Source: Candidatus Shapirobacteria bacterium (GTDB lineage: Bacteria; Patescibacteriota; Microgenomatia; UBA12405). Taken from it: a stretch of 9,577 bases of DNA. The notes beneath the pieces were generated by a model that was given only the letters and a program-made list of their open reading frames with translations, did not search any database and was not told where the DNA came from. Within the stretch, counting starts at the first letter, position 1, and every line of letters begins with the position of its first letter. This document shows positions 1 through 6,678 of the stretch, piece after piece. Both the position numbers and the translations under genes were made by a program. Where the stretch lies: positions 1 to 9,577 of the forward strand of contig JAQVQI010000022.1 in the NCBI GenBank assembly GCA_028701645.1. Direction: 5' to 3'.

Positions 1-246
1 TGATTCTAGGGTTTTTATTGATGATTCAGTTTGGTTTATTTTTAATAAAGTGAGTTGATATTGAGAATCTAACATTTTTAACTGATTAGAAAGTGTATTT
101 TTGGAGCTTTTAAGCTCAACTAATTTTTGAGTATATTCATCAATTTGTTTTTGAAGTTCTTCACTATTTAAACCAATTGAATACCTTGGATTGAAAATAA
201 AAAAGGCAACTATTAGGATAAAAATTAAAAACTTTTTAAAAAACAT
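1..246 (-). CDS. Exported coiled-coil protein, probable EnvC/M23-type murein hydrolase activator (C-terminus beyond the left edge)
   Basis: An open frame starts with ATG at 246-244 and runs without a stop to base 1, giving 82 residues. Residues 1-25 are a signal peptide or membrane anchor (MFFKK followed by a hydrophobic run). Residues 28-82 are rich in E, K, Q and L with heptad spacing, typical of the N-terminal coiled coil of EnvC-like proteins. The gene starts 4 nt after the ftsX stop, and this is the classical place for the FtsEX-controlled murein hydrolase or its activator (EnvC, PcsB, or CwlO/RipC types). Signal peptide, coiled coil and position are seen directly. The M23 (LytM) or other catalytic domain would lie outside the window and is inferred. 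It could instead end in an NlpC/P60 or CHAP domain. Confidence 0.75.
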   Translation of the reverse strand, partial: MFFKKFLIFILIVAFFIFNPRYSIGLNSEELQKQIDEYTQKLVELKSSKNTLSNQLKMLDSQYQLTLLKINQTESSIKTLES

Positions 247-250
247 TAAA

Positions 251-1126
251 TTAAAATTTTATATACCTTCTAACCCCGATCAAGCTAGAGAAAAATCCAA
301 TTATAAGACCCAAGAGAAGTTGGGCCAAGATGACCAAGCCGTAAAAAGATAGCTCATTTGGGATAAAAACAACTGGTTGAAAGAAGGTATTGATTGAAGT
401 ACGAACAAAATAAATCAAGGTTAGAGTTAGAATAGAACCAATAAAACTACCAATTAATCCGTAAAAAATACCTTCAAGTAAGAAAGGTTTTTTGACATAA
501 AACTTTGAAGCACCCAAAAGACGGCTAATTTTTATCTCATCTTTTCGATTGGTTGTTTTCATCCCGATAATGGTTGAGACTGAAAAAAAACTTATAATAA
601 AGACGATGATGGTTATGATAAAGCCAGATCTTCTAATAATATTTGTCCAATCTAAAAGAGAATTAATTACATCTTTTTGATAAATTATTTCATCAACTAC
701 ATTGGTATTGGTGGCATAATTTTGATATATTTTTTCCAATGTTTTTGGGTCAGTAACGGTTATTTCAAACGATGCCGGTAAAATACTGGCTGTGACCATT
801 TCGGTTAACATGGGATTGTTTTTGTTTTGTTGTTTGTAGATTTCTAAGGCTTTTTCTTTGGAAATAAACTTTATTTCTTTAACGTCTTGATAGTTGGCTA
901 AATCTTTTTGAAGATTATCAATGTCTGCTTGAGGTAGGTTGTCTTTGATAAAAATGGTAATTTCGGGCTTGGTTTCAAAATAAACCAAAACTTTGGAGAG
1001 ACCAGAATTGACGACAATAAACAAGGAAACTAACATAAAACTAAAAGTCATCAATATTAAGGCAGTTAAGCTTTGAATTGGAGAACGTCGAATATGATGC
1101 CAAGTTGTTTTGGGGTTATTGCTCAT
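251..1126 (-). CDS. ftsX: Cell-division ABC transporter permease FtsX
   Basis: This is a 291-residue membrane protein with the FtsX topology: a cytosolic N-terminus with the HIRRSP segment (about 11-16), TM1 at about 19-40, an extracytoplasmic domain at about 45-160, then TM2 (167-188), TM3 (216-241) and TM4 (262-285). The conserved cytosolic RLLGAS segment lies at 202-207, between TM2 and TM3, where FtsX contacts FtsE. FtsX carries the ATP-driven signal from FtsE across the membrane to a periplasmic or wall hydrolase activator. I chose the ATG at 1126 (MSNNPK) over an upstream in-frame start at 1222: it gives the normal family length, and the extra residues would be an artefact of reading through the ftsE end. 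The start lies inside ftsE (11-nt overlap), which suggests translational coupling. No Shine-Dalgarno sequence is visible. Confidence 0.95.
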   Translation of the reverse strand: MSNNPKTTWHHIRRSPIQSLTALILMTFSFMLVSLFIVVNSGLSKVLVYFETKPEITIFIKDNLPQADIDNLQKDLANYQDVKEIKFISKEKALEIYKQQNKNNPMLTEMVTASILPASFEITVTDPKTLEKIYQNYATNTNVVDEIIYQKDVINSLLDWTNIIRRSGFIITIIVFIISFFSVSTIIGMKTTNRKDEIKISRLLGASKFYVKKPFLLEGIFYGLIGSFIGSILTLTLIYFVRTSINTFFQPVVFIPNELSFYGLVILAQLLLGLIIGFFSSLIGVRRYIKF

Positions 1127-1832
1127 GTTTTTTTGAATGAATATCTTTTTTGGCTTTTTTCTGATGACTATTAGAATCGTGTGTGATCTCACCATCTTTA
1201 ATTTCAATTTGTCGTTTATCAAGAGAATTTACAATTTCTTGATTGTGGGTGGTCATAATAATAGTGGCGTGATTGTTTTTGTTAATATTTGATAAAAGTT
1301 TAACTAAATTCCAAGAATTTTCATTGTCTAAATTACCTGTTGGTTCGTCGGCTAAAATAATTTCGGGTTCAATTGCTAAAGCCCGAGCTAGCGCTGCCCG
1401 TTGAAGCTCTCCGCCGGATAATTGTGATGGAAATAAAAAACGTCTATTGTTTAGATTTACTTGATTGATGACTTCGTCAATTTTGGCTGATATTTTCTCT
1501 TTTGGAAACGAAACTATATCGAGACTTAAGGCAATATTTTCTTCGATAGATTTGTCCATTATCAATTGATAGTCTTGAAAAATAACTCCAATTTTGCGCC
1601 TAATGTTGTCTATTTCTTGTTTTGTGCCAAGTGTTAAATTGATATTATCAACCATGATTTCACCATTGGACGGTTTAATTTGATTTAAAATTAATTTTAA
1701 TAGGGTTGACTTGCCGGCACCGGACGGACCAACGATAAAGACAAATTCTCCTGGTTCAACGGTAAAATTGATATTTTTTAGGGCACTTATTACCCCATAA
1801 TTTTTATCAACATTATTAAAAACTAATTTCAT
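1116..1832 (-). CDS. ftsE: Cell-division ATP-binding protein FtsE
   Basis: This is a 238-residue ABC ATPase. All nucleotide-binding motifs are present: Walker A GPSGAGKST at 35-43, Q-loop Q86 (IFQD), ABC signature LSGGE at 138-142, Walker B ILADE at 159-163, D-loop around 165-169, and switch histidine H196. It pairs with FtsX in the membrane and powers division-site activation of peptidoglycan hydrolysis. The family is shared with LolD/MacB-type ATPases, but the adjacent FtsX settles the identity. The start at 1832 follows the upstream gene's stop by 8 nt. The C-terminus after about residue 219 is a short Lys/His-rich tail (KKAKK and KKHEQ) beyond the usual ABC core. It is encoded across the ftsX translation start. 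Confidence 0.96.
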   Translation of the reverse strand: MKLVFNNVDKNYGVISALKNINFTVEPGEFVFIVGPSGAGKSTLLKLILNQIKPSNGEIMVDNINLTLGTKQEIDNIRRKIGVIFQDYQLIMDKSIEENIALSLDIVSFPKEKISAKIDEVINQVNLNNRRFLFPSQLSGGELQRAALARALAIEPEIILADEPTGNLDNENSWNLVKLLSNINKNNHATIIMTTHNQEIVNSLDKRQIEIKDGEITHDSNSHQKKAKKDIHSKKHEQ

Positions 1833-1840
1833 CTTTTTAT

Positions 1841-2329
1841 TTATTCTAATATCTTAATACTACCAACATCCATAAACCAACCAGCTTTGTTTGAATCGTT
1901 GGTTTCGCCTTTAACTTCGACTTTTTTATCAACAAACAAATCTAAATCAACAACCGATGAAGTGAGAGCGGCATTTTGAGTCTTACCACCTTCACGAATA
2001 AGGGTGTGAGTCCCTTCGCCGTTGACCCCACCTAATTTTATGGTTCCCATAGCGCTGTCACCAAAATTTTTTGATAAATTTCCGTAAGTAACCCCGACTT
2101 TAACTTCTTCTCCTTCGATAATTTTAGCTGCCTGTTTCGTATTTGTATCAGTAATGTCTGAGTCGAGAACTGGAACTTTAGTTGGTAAAACTCGCGAAAT
2201 TATAAATCCAAAAATTATGGCGATAGGGATAATAATAAGATAAGTTTTATTTATTTTTTTGGGAACTTTTAAGTTAGGTACAGAATTGTTGGTAATAGTT
2301 GAATTGGTGGCTAAATTTGGAATATCCAT
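1841..2329 (-). CDS. Membrane-anchored protein of unknown function with a C-terminal beta-rich domain
   Basis: This 162-residue protein is not recognised as a named family. It has a polar Asn/Thr-rich N-terminus (1-28), one membrane segment at about 30-48 (KTYLIIIPIAIIFGF), a short linker (50-70), and an outward-facing domain at about 72-162. The last 37 residues (VVDLDLFVDKKVEVKGE, then GWFMDVGSIKIL) resemble the end of a small OB-fold: a hydrophobic strand, the KKVEVKGE strand and a final strand. That resemblance is inference. The gene precedes ftsE by 8 nt, so it is probably co-transcribed with ftsEX and may act in the same wall-division context. It is the first gene after the promoter candidate at 2399-2407. 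Its ATG at 2329 has no Shine-Dalgarno sequence and is preceded by the octamer repeat. Confidence 0.85.
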   Translation of the reverse strand: MDIPNLATNSTITNNSVPNLKVPKKINKTYLIIIPIAIIFGFIISRVLPTKVPVLDSDITDTNTKQAAKIIEGEEVKVGVTYGNLSKNFGDSAMGTIKLGGVNGEGTHTLIREGGKTQNAALTSSVVDLDLFVDKKVEVKGETNDSNKAGWFMDVGSIKILE

Positions 2330-2332
2330 ATA

Positions 2333-2372
2333 TAGTAGATTAGTAAATTAGTAATTAGTTAAATAGCTAAAA
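2333..2372. repeat. Degenerate 8-bp tandem repeat in the leader of the ftsEX cluster
   Basis: Read on the plus strand, consecutive 8-bp blocks are TAGTAGAT, TAGTAAAT, TAGTAATT, AGTTAAAT and AGCTAAAA. The first three match well and the last two have drifted. On the transcribed (minus) strand the units read ACTAATT-like, and the array ends 3 nt before the ATG at 2329. It therefore lies in the predicted 5' untranslated leader. The repeats are directly visible, but any function is unknown. Confidence 0.6.
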
Positions 2373-2383
2373 CTAATAATTAA

Positions 2384-2401
2384 ACTTAATAATAATTAAG
2401 T
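2384..2401. repeat. Inverted repeat (7-bp arms, 4-nt loop) touching the promoter candidate
   Basis: ACTTAAT (2384-2390) and ATTAAGT (2395-2401) are perfect reverse complements around AATA. The dyad overlaps the proximal half of the -10 hexamer candidate at 2399-2404 and covers the likely transcription start. It could be an operator or a weak leader hairpin. The arms are almost pure A/T, so chance is a real alternative. Confidence 0.45.
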
Positions 2402-2407
2402 ATAACA
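2399..2407 (-). promoter_or_regulatory. Extended -10 promoter candidate for the hypothetical-ftsE-ftsX cluster
   Basis: On the minus strand this reads TGTTATACT, which is TG-N-TATACT: an extended -10 element one base off consensus. No good -35 hexamer lies 16-18 nt upstream (AATACT at that spacing), which fits extended -10 promoters. Transcription would begin near 2392 and leave a leader of about 60 nt before the ATG at 2329. It lies in the only sizeable gap (101 nt) among the leftward genes. Confidence 0.45.
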
Positions 2408-2430
2408 AAAATCAGTTATCAAGTATTATT

Positions 2431-3456
2431 TTAGAGAGAGTCGGAAATAAATTGTTGAAATGATTTATAGTCTTTGTCGCTAGGGATAAATACCCATTGT
2501 TTGTTGATAAATATATTTGGATGATAAATAACCCCATTTTTTGAATTTGTACCGATAGGGATATCAATTTTATTTAAGGTTAATTTGGGAATGTTTTCCC
2601 CTACTAGTGTTAAAATATTTAAGATGTCTTTATCTAAGATGTCTTTGATTATTTCTTTGTCCCAAAAATTGTAAAGCTTTGGTAAATTTAGATTTTTATC
2701 GATAAATTGTCCTGTTTTTACTTTATTAAGAAGTGCTTCGACTAATAATTGTTGACGTTTGGTTCTAGCAAGATCAGTTCCACCAGTAGATACGGTTTCA
2801 CCGCCTTTTCGGGATCTAACAAATTCGGTGATATTGGAAGAATCTAAATGAACTAAACCGGATTTAAACTCTACGGTCTTATATTTTGGAATATTCGAAT
2901 CTGGATTTTTTATATACCCAGGATTGGGATATTGAGAGTCGATAAAACCATTATCCAAAATAAGATCAACTCCACCGATTAAATTAACAAACTTAATCAA
3001 GTTTTCAGTAGTAAAAATAACTACATGGTCAATTGACTGACCAGTTAACTGTTGAAATTTATCTTTTATAAATTGTAGCTGGTTTGATTCTGATTGAGAT
3101 AAGGGGTAAATTTCGTTAACTTTGGAGTTAATATCATAAAACCAAAGGTCTCTAGGAATTGAGGTGGTATTAATTTTTTGATTTTTAAGGTTTAGAGAAA
3201 CAAACATAATTGTATCCGTTACACTCGTTTTTTCTAATAAATCATCGCGCTTGTCTAAACCTAAAATAACAAAATTAAGCACCTCTTTGTCTTTATATTG
3301 GTTGTCTTTGTCTATAGATGAAAGAATATCTAAAATATAATTGGGTGATTTATCCAAAGATAGGGATATTTTTTGAAAGAGAAACAAGGTAAGGGATAAA
3401 GTTAAGACAACTAAAGACAGAAATACTAAAACAAATGATTTAAGGATTTTTGACAT
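2431..3456 (-). CDS. LytR-CpsA-Psr (LCP) family cell-wall glycopolymer ligase
   Basis: This is a 341-residue protein with an N-terminal cytosolic/TM anchor (TM about 8-28) and one LCP domain from about residue 58 to 250. Family landmarks are visible: LNFVILGLDKR (60-70), the TDT segment (80-82), SIPRDLWF (99-106) with the conserved Arg-Asp pair, IGGVDL (160-165), and FVRSRK (212-217) followed by GTDLARTKRQQ (226-236), which holds the conserved Asp/Arg residues. LCP enzymes transfer lipid-linked glycopolymers to peptidoglycan on the outer face of the membrane. The stretch after about 260 is a lineage-specific C-terminal extension. The ATG is separated from the prfB stop by one base (TAA-C-ATG), so it is probably translated by coupling or reinitiation. 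The exact polymer cannot be told from sequence. Confidence 0.93.
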   Translation of the reverse strand: MSKILKSFVLVFLSLVVLTLSLTLFLFQKISLSLDKSPNYILDILSSIDKDNQYKDKEVLNFVILGLDKRDDLLEKTSVTDTIMFVSLNLKNQKINTTSIPRDLWFYDINSKVNEIYPLSQSESNQLQFIKDKFQQLTGQSIDHVVIFTTENLIKFVNLIGGVDLILDNGFIDSQYPNPGYIKNPDSNIPKYKTVEFKSGLVHLDSSNITEFVRSRKGGETVSTGGTDLARTKRQQLLVEALLNKVKTGQFIDKNLNLPKLYNFWDKEIIKDILDKDILNILTLVGENIPKLTLNKIDIPIGTNSKNGVIYHPNIFINKQWVFIPSDKDYKSFQQFISDSL

Positions 3457-3457
3457 G

Positions 3458-4528
3458 TTACAATTTTAACTCTGATTCGATAAAAGCATCAAGGTCTCCA
3501 TCTAAAACTGAAGTGGTGTCTGAGGTTTCATATCGAGTCCGCAAATCTTTAACCATTTTATAAGGATGTAAGACATAAGATCGAATTTGTCTTCCCCAAC
3601 CAGCGACGATATTTTCCCCTTTAATTTCTTGTTTTTCTTGATTTTGTTTTTCTTGTTCGAGGGACCATAACTTTGAAGTTAACATTTGCATGGCAAGTTC
3701 TCTGTTTTGCTCTTGACCTCTTTGGCTTTGACAAGCGACACTAATACCGGTAGGTTTGTGAACTAAGCGAACAGCGGTAGAGACTTTGTTAATATTTTGA
3801 CCGCCATGACCACCAGCTCTGTAGGCCGAAAATTCAATATCTTGGGGATTAATTTTAAAATCAGAATTATTGATAAGAGGAACAACTTCGACTTTGGCAA
3901 AAGATGTTTGCCGAAGCTGGTCAGCGTTAAAGGGAGAAAGTCTCACCAGGCGATGGACACCCGCTTCTTTTTTTAGATAGCCATAAGAATAATTTTGGCT
4001 TATTTTAAAGTTGACTGATTTGATGCCAGCTTCTTCACCAGGGGCGATATCAATAACTTCATATTTCCAGTTTTTTCTTTCAAAATAACGAATATACATC
4101 CGTTGTAACATTGAAGCCCAATCCATAGCTTCAGTACCACCTTGACCTGAATGAATTGATAATAAGGCATAATTTTGATCATATTTGTTAGATAAATAAG
4201 TTTGAAGTTCAAGAGAGGAAATATCTGATTGAATATCTAAAAAAGATGTATTAATTTCAGTATCAAAAGAGGGGTCTGGTTGTTGTTCTGCTTGTAAAAT
4301 AAAATCTTCTAAATTTATGATCTTATTTTCTATATTTTTAATATAATTGGTATTTTTTTGAATATCAGAAATTTGCTGAAGTAATTCTTGAGCTTTGGCG
4401 GGATTATCCCAAAGGTTTGATACTTGTGACTCGATATTTAATTTGTTCAAATTTTCCAATAAAGAGTCATAATTTAATTTTTTTTTGATTAAGTTAAATT
4501 TTGTCTTAATTTCGGTTATGGTTGTCAT
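3458..4528 (-). CDS. prfB: Peptide chain release factor 2 (no programmed frameshift)
   Basis: This is a 356-residue class-I release factor. With the ATG at 4528 as residue 1, the stop-codon tripeptide SPF, which defines RF2 (UGA/UAA), is at 198-200 within GVHRLVRLSPF, and the peptidyl-hydrolysis GGQ is at 242-244 within YRAGGHGGQ. The N-terminal helical domain and the conserved IRSYVLHPY and VLDGDLDAFI segments near the C-terminus are present, and the length is normal. A TTG start 15 nt upstream is possible, but the ATG sits one base after the previous stop (TAA-T-ATG), like its neighbours. The frame is continuous through the position where most bacterial prfB genes carry CTT-TGA-C: here the KLNYD region reads TTA AAT TAT. 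The autoregulatory +1 frameshift is therefore absent. Confidence 0.97.
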   Translation of the reverse strand: MTTITEIKTKFNLIKKKLNYDSLLENLNKLNIESQVSNLWDNPAKAQELLQQISDIQKNTNYIKNIENKIINLEDFILQAEQQPDPSFDTEINTSFLDIQSDISSLELQTYLSNKYDQNYALLSIHSGQGGTEAMDWASMLQRMYIRYFERKNWKYEVIDIAPGEEAGIKSVNFKISQNYSYGYLKKEAGVHRLVRLSPFNADQLRQTSFAKVEVVPLINNSDFKINPQDIEFSAYRAGGHGGQNINKVSTAVRLVHKPTGISVACQSQRGQEQNRELAMQMLTSKLWSLEQEKQNQEKQEIKGENIVAGWGRQIRSYVLHPYKMVKDLRTRYETSDTTSVLDGDLDAFIESELKL

Positions 4529-4529
4529 A

Positions 4530-4910
4530 TTAATTATTATCAATGCCTTTAATTAGCTCATCAGAAACATTTTTTATTAAGTCCTTTTTAAATTGTTTTA
4601 TTTGTTTTTGGGGGAAACCATTAAGTTGATCTTTTATATAGTTTGAAGAATTAATAACAAACTGACCGGCAACCGTTTGATCAAGGTGTTCGAGTTGATA
4701 CCGGCTTGTTTCTGGCAATTTGGCATATATCTCACCTAATACTTGGCCACCAAAGCTTTCGTCTATTGGTAGAGCAATATTTAACAGAGTGTTTTTCTGA
4801 CTATTTTTTTGGTCTAAAAAATTTATTAACAAAAAAATCAGCAATAAGAAAAAAAATAACCGAAAAATACTTTTAAAAGTAATTTTTTGAACTTTCTTTT
4901 TTTTTACCAT
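4530..4910 (-). CDS. Small membrane-anchored protein of unknown function
   Basis: This 126-residue protein is not recognised. It has a strongly basic N-terminus (MVKKKKVQK), one membrane segment at about 13-32 (Phe/Leu/Ile-rich), then about 90 outward residues, presumably helical, ending in a Lys-rich amphipathic region (QKQIKQFKKDLIKNVSDEL, 101-119). There is no cysteine and no obvious catalytic motif. It lies 4 nt after the thioredoxin-like gene and 1 nt before prfB, so it is firmly inside the operon. The context of exported-protein folding genes makes an extracytoplasmic role likely, but that is inference only. AAGG lies 2 nt before the ATG, too close to be a standard ribosome-binding site. 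Confidence 0.82.
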   Translation of the reverse strand: MVKKKKVQKITFKSIFRLFFFLLLIFLLINFLDQKNSQKNTLLNIALPIDESFGGQVLGEIYAKLPETSRYQLEHLDQTVAGQFVINSSNYIKDQLNGFPQKQIKQFKKDLIKNVSDELIKGIDNN

Positions 4911-4914
4911 AACC

Positions 4915-5301
4915 TTATTTGGTTAGTTTGCCGGAAAGGAATTCTATGATGGGAGTGTCACCTTGAATACATTTTTGATTTACCGGGTCAAAACCAGTCG
5001 GGACTCCTATATTTCCATTTTCTATAATTTCGGGACAATACTGATTGGCTAGATTATAAAGCTCAGTCTGATTGTTTCTATTTTTGTAAACCTCTCGGCT
5101 GTTTATTTTTAATTTTTTATCAGTATCATTTTCTTTTATCCAAGCTTCAACATTGTCACAATGAGGACAACCATCTCCCCAATAAAAAACTAAATCTGGA
5201 TTTTCATAATCTTGACTATTTTGGGGAGGTTTTGATAAAAGATAAAAAACCCCAACTAAGACTAAAATAATAATTATGGTTGAAATTATTTTTTTAATCA
5301 T
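4915..5301 (-). CDS. Membrane-anchored thioredoxin-fold protein with a CPHC motif
   Basis: This is a 128-residue protein. Residues 5-22 form an N-terminal membrane anchor, so the rest should face outward. A beta strand (LVFYWGDGC) leads into the redox motif C45-P-H-C48, the DsbA-type dithiol. A V-P-T segment at 100-102 occupies the place of the cis-proline loop. The domain is short for a thioredoxin fold. Two further cysteines, C89 and C111, flank that loop and might form a second disulfide. The expected role is thiol-disulfide exchange on exported proteins. Whether it acts as an oxidase or a reductase cannot be decided here, and no DsbB or VKOR partner is in the window. The ATG overlaps the upstream TGA stop as ATGA, implying translational coupling. 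Confidence 0.82.
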   Translation of the reverse strand: MIKKIISTIIIILVLVGVFYLLSKPPQNSQDYENPDLVFYWGDGCPHCDNVEAWIKENDTDKKLKINSREVYKNRNNQTELYNLANQYCPEIIENGNIGVPTGFDPVNQKCIQGDTPIIEFLSGKLTK

Positions 5302-5903
5302 TTAGTTTTGGTGGTAATTTCTAAAATTTTATCGCCTTGTTTGATCATATCTAAAACCTCTAATCCAGAGATAACTTCACCAAAATTTACATAGTCCGAA
5401 GTTAGATGTTGACAACCCTCAGTCGTGAAACATATATAAAATTGACTATCATTGCTAACTAATTTGGTCTCAGCTGTACGGGCCAAACCAATACTCCCGC
5501 GGACAAAAGGGACGTCGTTTAGTTCTGAATTTTGTTTGCCACCACCTGAACCGGTACCAGTAGGATCGCCACCTTGAGCCATAAAACCAGGAATGACTCG
5601 GTGAAATAATAAACCATTATAAAAACCTTCGTCGGCTTTTTTAATAAAATTAGCCACAGTATTTGGAGCTTTGTCTTGATAAAGCTTTATAAGAATCTCG
5701 CCGTCTTTAGTTTTTAGAGATACGACTGGATTAATATTTACCTCAGTTTTTGAGCCAAGAACGGTTTCTTCTGATGGGGTTGGAATAGTGTTTAAATTCA
5801 TATTAGTATTTGTGGTTGACTCTTTATTGGTACAACCTGAAATTAATAACGATGATAAAACAAAAATAATTAAAGTTGATAGTAAATTTATTTTATTTTT
5901 CAT
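5298..5903 (-). CDS. Cyclophilin-type peptidyl-prolyl isomerase lipoprotein
   Basis: This is a 201-residue protein. Its signal sequence ends in the lipobox I-S-G-C24, so it should be lipidated and tethered to the outer face of the membrane. A Thr/Asn/Pro-rich linker (25-58) leads to a compact cyclophilin domain (about 59-197). The active-site signature FHRVIPGFMAQGGD is at 100-113, with R102, F107, M108 and Q110 matching the catalytic pocket, and SQFYICF stands for the usual SQFFI strand. The TSDYVNFGEVI segment replaces the common GKHVVFG-type segment, with Tyr in place of the usual pocket His. It should speed prolyl cis-trans isomerisation of secreted proteins. It starts 5 nt after the C39 gene stop and ends in TGA, the only TGA stop seen in this window. 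Confidence 0.93.
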   Translation of the reverse strand: MKNKINLLSTLIIFVLSSLLISGCTNKESTTNTNMNLNTIPTPSEETVLGSKTEVNINPVVSLKTKDGEILIKLYQDKAPNTVANFIKKADEGFYNGLLFHRVIPGFMAQGGDPTGTGSGGGKQNSELNDVPFVRGSIGLARTAETKLVSNDSQFYICFTTEGCQHLTSDYVNFGEVISGLEVLDMIKQGDKILEITTKTK

Positions 5904-5908
5904 ATGTT

Positions 5909-6673
5909 TTATTTTAACAAAATTAGAATTTTTTTATCACCACTGTTTATGTCTTGCTTGTTTTTTGTATTAGGAAAATCGTGAATACTTTCCATTAGTA
6001 ATGAATAAGAATATTTAAAATAAGCACCAAATTGGGTCCCAACATCGTGAACGATAAATTTTTGTTGGTTATCGTTGTAGCCTAAAATAGTCAGATTGTG
6101 ATAATAAGGCCCCTGTTCTTTAAAATGCTTATTTTCTTGGTAAAGAGTTTTTCCACTTGCCGGAATTATGACAGGGATATCTTTGGCAAGAAATCCTTTA
6201 ATTTCTTCAACAGTAGGATTGTCGATTATCTGGGTAGAATAACCTAGATACTCATTGGCGATAATGGCCAATTGATCGATGTTGACATCGTGACCAAAAG
6301 AATATTGATTTTCTACCTCGAAAATTTTTAATAAATCAGACTTAATTGTTTGAATATCTGGGACAGAATTTTTATAATAATAATCGACTGTAAGTAAGGC
6401 TGCTTCTTCACAAGCATCCTGCCAAGGTTGATCCCAATTTTTTTCTGGAGCTTGAGGTATAAAGTATGTTTTTATTAAATGCGAGTCAGGAATACCAGTT
6501 GATAAAATTTTTGTTGGTTTAGGAGCAATTGTTTCTTTTAGGTCTTGGACTTTTACTGAGGTCTCGACTATTTTTTGCTCTATTTTGGGAATAATGTTGG
6601 TCTTTGGATACAAAATATAGGCAATAACCCCGATGGATATCAAACTAATCGGAATTAATATTTTTTTTAACAT
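5909..6673 (-). CDS. Membrane-anchored C39-like cysteine peptidase
   Basis: This is a 254-residue protein with one N-terminal membrane segment (5-22), a linker rich in Lys, Thr and Pro (24-62), and a papain-like C39-type domain (about 65-220). The expected catalytic parts are visible: Q82/Q85 and C88 in WDQPWQDACEEAALL, H192 in YYHNLTILGYN, and D210 in FIVHDVGTQFG. The order Gln-Cys-His-Asp matches the C39 / C39_2 family. It is not fused to an ABC transporter, unlike bacteriocin-processing C39 proteins, so it is likely a general or self-processing outward-facing protease. Its substrate is unknown. It is the first gene of the leftward operon. A TATAAT lies 5 nt before the ATG, suggesting a leaderless transcript. 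Confidence 0.85.
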   Translation of the reverse strand: MLKKILIPISLISIGVIAYILYPKTNIIPKIEQKIVETSVKVQDLKETIAPKPTKILSTGIPDSHLIKTYFIPQAPEKNWDQPWQDACEEAALLTVDYYYKNSVPDIQTIKSDLLKIFEVENQYSFGHDVNIDQLAIIANEYLGYSTQIIDNPTVEEIKGFLAKDIPVIIPASGKTLYQENKHFKEQGPYYHNLTILGYNDNQQKFIVHDVGTQFGAYFKYSYSLLMESIHDFPNTKNKQDINSGDKKILILLK

Positions 6674-6678
6674 GGTTA

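Noticed and set aside
251..1222. Longer FtsX starting at 1222
   Set aside because: The extra 32 residues overlap the ftsE end in another frame, are not FtsX-like, and precede a well-placed ATG at 1126.
2414..2424. The 11-mer AGTTATCAAGT, shared exactly with 8989-8999, as a common regulatory site
   Set aside because: Its distance to the start codon differs greatly (about 85 nt versus 7 nt), and an 11-bp match is not rare in A/T-rich DNA of this size. Not claimed without a genome-wide count.
5788..5973. Plus-strand open frame of 61 codons
   Set aside because: It lies antisense to the cyclophilin signal region and the C39 gene end. It has no promoter or family sequence and is best explained as a shadow.
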